NCBI RefSeq assembly: GCF_003751625.1
Contig: NZ_RJUL01000004.1
Coordinates: 1-64,000 of the forward strand
Direction of reading: 5' to 3'
DNA: 64,000 nt
Origin: Gallaecimonas pentaromativorans
GTDB taxonomy: Bacteria; Pseudomonadota; Gammaproteobacteria; Enterobacterales; Gallaecimonadaceae
Shown: in pieces, positions 63,303 to 64,000 of the stretch
How positions within the stretch are numbered: position 1 is the first letter of the stretch
Layout of the letters: every line of letters begins with the position of its first letter
Notes under the pieces: generated by a model
Seen by the model: the letters and a program-made list of their open reading frames with translations, nothing else
Database searches by the model: none
Told to the model about the DNA's origin: nothing
Program-made: the position numbers and the translations under genes

Positions 63303-63401
63303 ATGGAACACCATGACACCCACGAGCCTTACTACCAGCTTCAAGACGAGGTAGTCAAAGAACTGCCCCTGGAGTTGGAAGAAGATGCTCATCTTTGCTA
63401 G
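63303..63401 (+). CDS. putative small acidic protein (32 aa)
   Basis: A 33-codon frame with GGAG about 8 bases before ATG and a strong terminator 16 bases after its stop. It reads MEHHDTHEPYYQLQDEVV and continues with acidic residues to end AHLC. It is His-rich at the start and Glu/Asp-rich in the middle, without a membrane segment. The well-placed RBS and terminator with no other gene in the unit favour real expression. No family is known to me. It may be a metal-binding or regulatory small protein. Confidence 0.5.
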   Translation: MEHHDTHEPYYQLQDEVVKELPLELEEDAHLC

Positions 63402-63416
63402 ATGCATTACGTGAAA

Positions 63417-63450
63417 CAAAAAAGGCAACCCTCGGGTTGCCTTTTCTTTT
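63417..63450 (+). terminator. rho-independent terminator
   Basis: AAAAAGGCAACC CTC GGGTTGCCTTTTC, between the small ORF and the convergent aminotransferase gene; works both ways. Confidence 0.85.
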
Positions 63451-63461
63451 TTATCAAAGAC

Positions 63462-64000
63462 TTAGAGCACTTTGGTGATGGCGTCGGCCAAGTAATCCAC
63501 GTTGCTGTGGTTGATGCCGGCCACGTTCATGCGGCTTGAATCCACCATGTATACGGAAAATTCGTCCTTGAGGCGATGCACTTGCTCTTTGCTGATCCCC
63601 AGGAACGAGAACATGCCGTATTGCTTGGTGATAAAGGAAAAGTCCTTTTTGTCCTGGCGGGCGTGGAGTTTATCCACCAGCAAGGAACGCAGCTCATGAA
63701 TGCGGCCACGCATCTCGGCCAGCTCGGTTTTCCAGAGCTCGGTGAGCTCGGTTGAACCCAGCACGATATCGATGATGGCAGCGCCGTGGGCAGGCGGCAT
63801 GGAGTAGATGCAGCGGGCCACGTTTTGGATAACGCTGGACAAAATCGCCACGCGGGTGCTGTTTTCGCCAACCAGGGTCAGGGCGCCGATCCGCTCGCGA
63901 TACAGGCCAAAGTTTTTTGAGCCTGAGGTGGTGAGCAGGAATTCGGGCAGCGTCGCCGCCAGGGTGCGGGGCCCAAAGGCGTCTTCGTCGAGGCCATCGC
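63462..64000 (-). CDS. aromatic/aspartate aminotransferase (C-terminal part)
   Basis: Partial; the gene continues beyond the right edge. The 179 visible codons contain SGSKNFGLYRERIG with the PLP-binding lysine (AspC/TyrB type), then MPPAHGAAI, RIHELRSLL, QYGMFSFLGIS and the final SSRMNVAGIN, whose arginine binds the substrate carboxylate. It transfers amino groups between aromatic amino acids or aspartate and 2-oxoglutarate. TyrB and AspC cannot be told apart from this part. Confidence 0.92.
   Translation of the reverse strand, partial: DGLDEDAFGPRTLAATLPEFLLTTSGSKNFGLYRERIGALTLVGENSTRVAILSSVIQNVARCIYSMPPAHGAAIIDIVLGSTELTELWKTELAEMRGRIHELRSLLVDKLHARQDKKDFSFITKQYGMFSFLGISKEQVHRLKDEFSVYMVDSSRMNVAGINHSNVDYLADAITKVL

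Noticed and set aside
1-64000. tRNA, rRNA genes and CRISPR arrays
   Set aside because: I read for tRNA T-loops, rRNA segments and regularly spaced repeats and saw none; the repeats present are transposon ends or tandem duplication.

Overview
The window is a chromosomal segment of a gammaproteobacterium. The gene sets nrdAB, ubiG with divergent gyrA, serC-aroA-cmk-rpsA-ihfB-lapAB-pyrF, a HexR-controlled Entner-Doudoroff operon and a rhombosortase point to the Alteromonadales/Aeromonadales neighbourhood. Gallaecimonas is my best guess from memory only, at low confidence. Most of the window is GC-rich, dense core chromosome. The exceptions are AT-rich: positions 1-5010 and 22480-23630.

Region by region. 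1-5010 is an accessory patch. It holds small AT-rich genes for secreted, lipo- or membrane proteins, attC-like sites of the kind that bound integron cassettes, and one intact plus several truncated copies of a REP-associated tyrosine transposase (RAYT) element. 5146-14187 carries an M61 peptidase, hinT, a TPP-riboswitch-controlled thiamine uptake and salvage operon, a LytS/LytTR two-component pair and a DMT permease. 14419-22452 carries a secreted protein of unknown function, pykA (with a duplicated 3' end), hexR, and zwf-pgl-edd-eda with HexR operators before both pykA and zwf. 22801-24108 is a candidate toxin-immunity pair. 24219-33262 is transport: a MacA/MacB-like tripartite exporter, a NatAB-like ABC exporter and two tandem Na+-symporters. 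33436-41274 holds azoR and a photo-oxidative stress cluster (gpx, FeS-type photolyase, DUF2256, cryptochrome DASH, ECF sigma factor, ChrR anti-sigma). It is followed by an SDR, a DapA-like aldolase, a VOC protein and two similar candidate small RNAs. 41506-45202 has folE-folM and small lipoproteins, interrupted by a 648-bp direct tandem duplication. 45315-64000 is core metabolism and information processing, from nrdAB to the start of an aromatic/aspartate aminotransferase.

How the genes work together. The TPP riboswitch governs an outer-membrane receptor, a thiamine-binding protein, the PnuT permease and a thiamine kinase, which together would import and trap thiamine. HexR sites tie pykA to zwf-pgl-edd-eda, so both ends of the Entner-Doudoroff route respond to one regulator. 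The ECF sigma/ChrR pair lies in one leftward gene run with two photolyase/cryptochrome genes and a glutathione peroxidase, and ECF11-like promoter candidates occur before gpx and inside the end of the cryptochrome gene. serC, a shortened chorismate mutase, aroA, cmk and rpsA form a serine/aromatic/translation block.

The items most worth a second look are the pair of paralogous small-RNA candidates with CU-rich, anti-Shine-Dalgarno-like loops (39763-39836 and 41279-41344), the RAYT element ends that abut half attC sites in the first 4 kb, the chimeric toxin with its immunity candidate, the chorismate mutase that has lost its prephenate dehydratase, and the 648-bp duplication.
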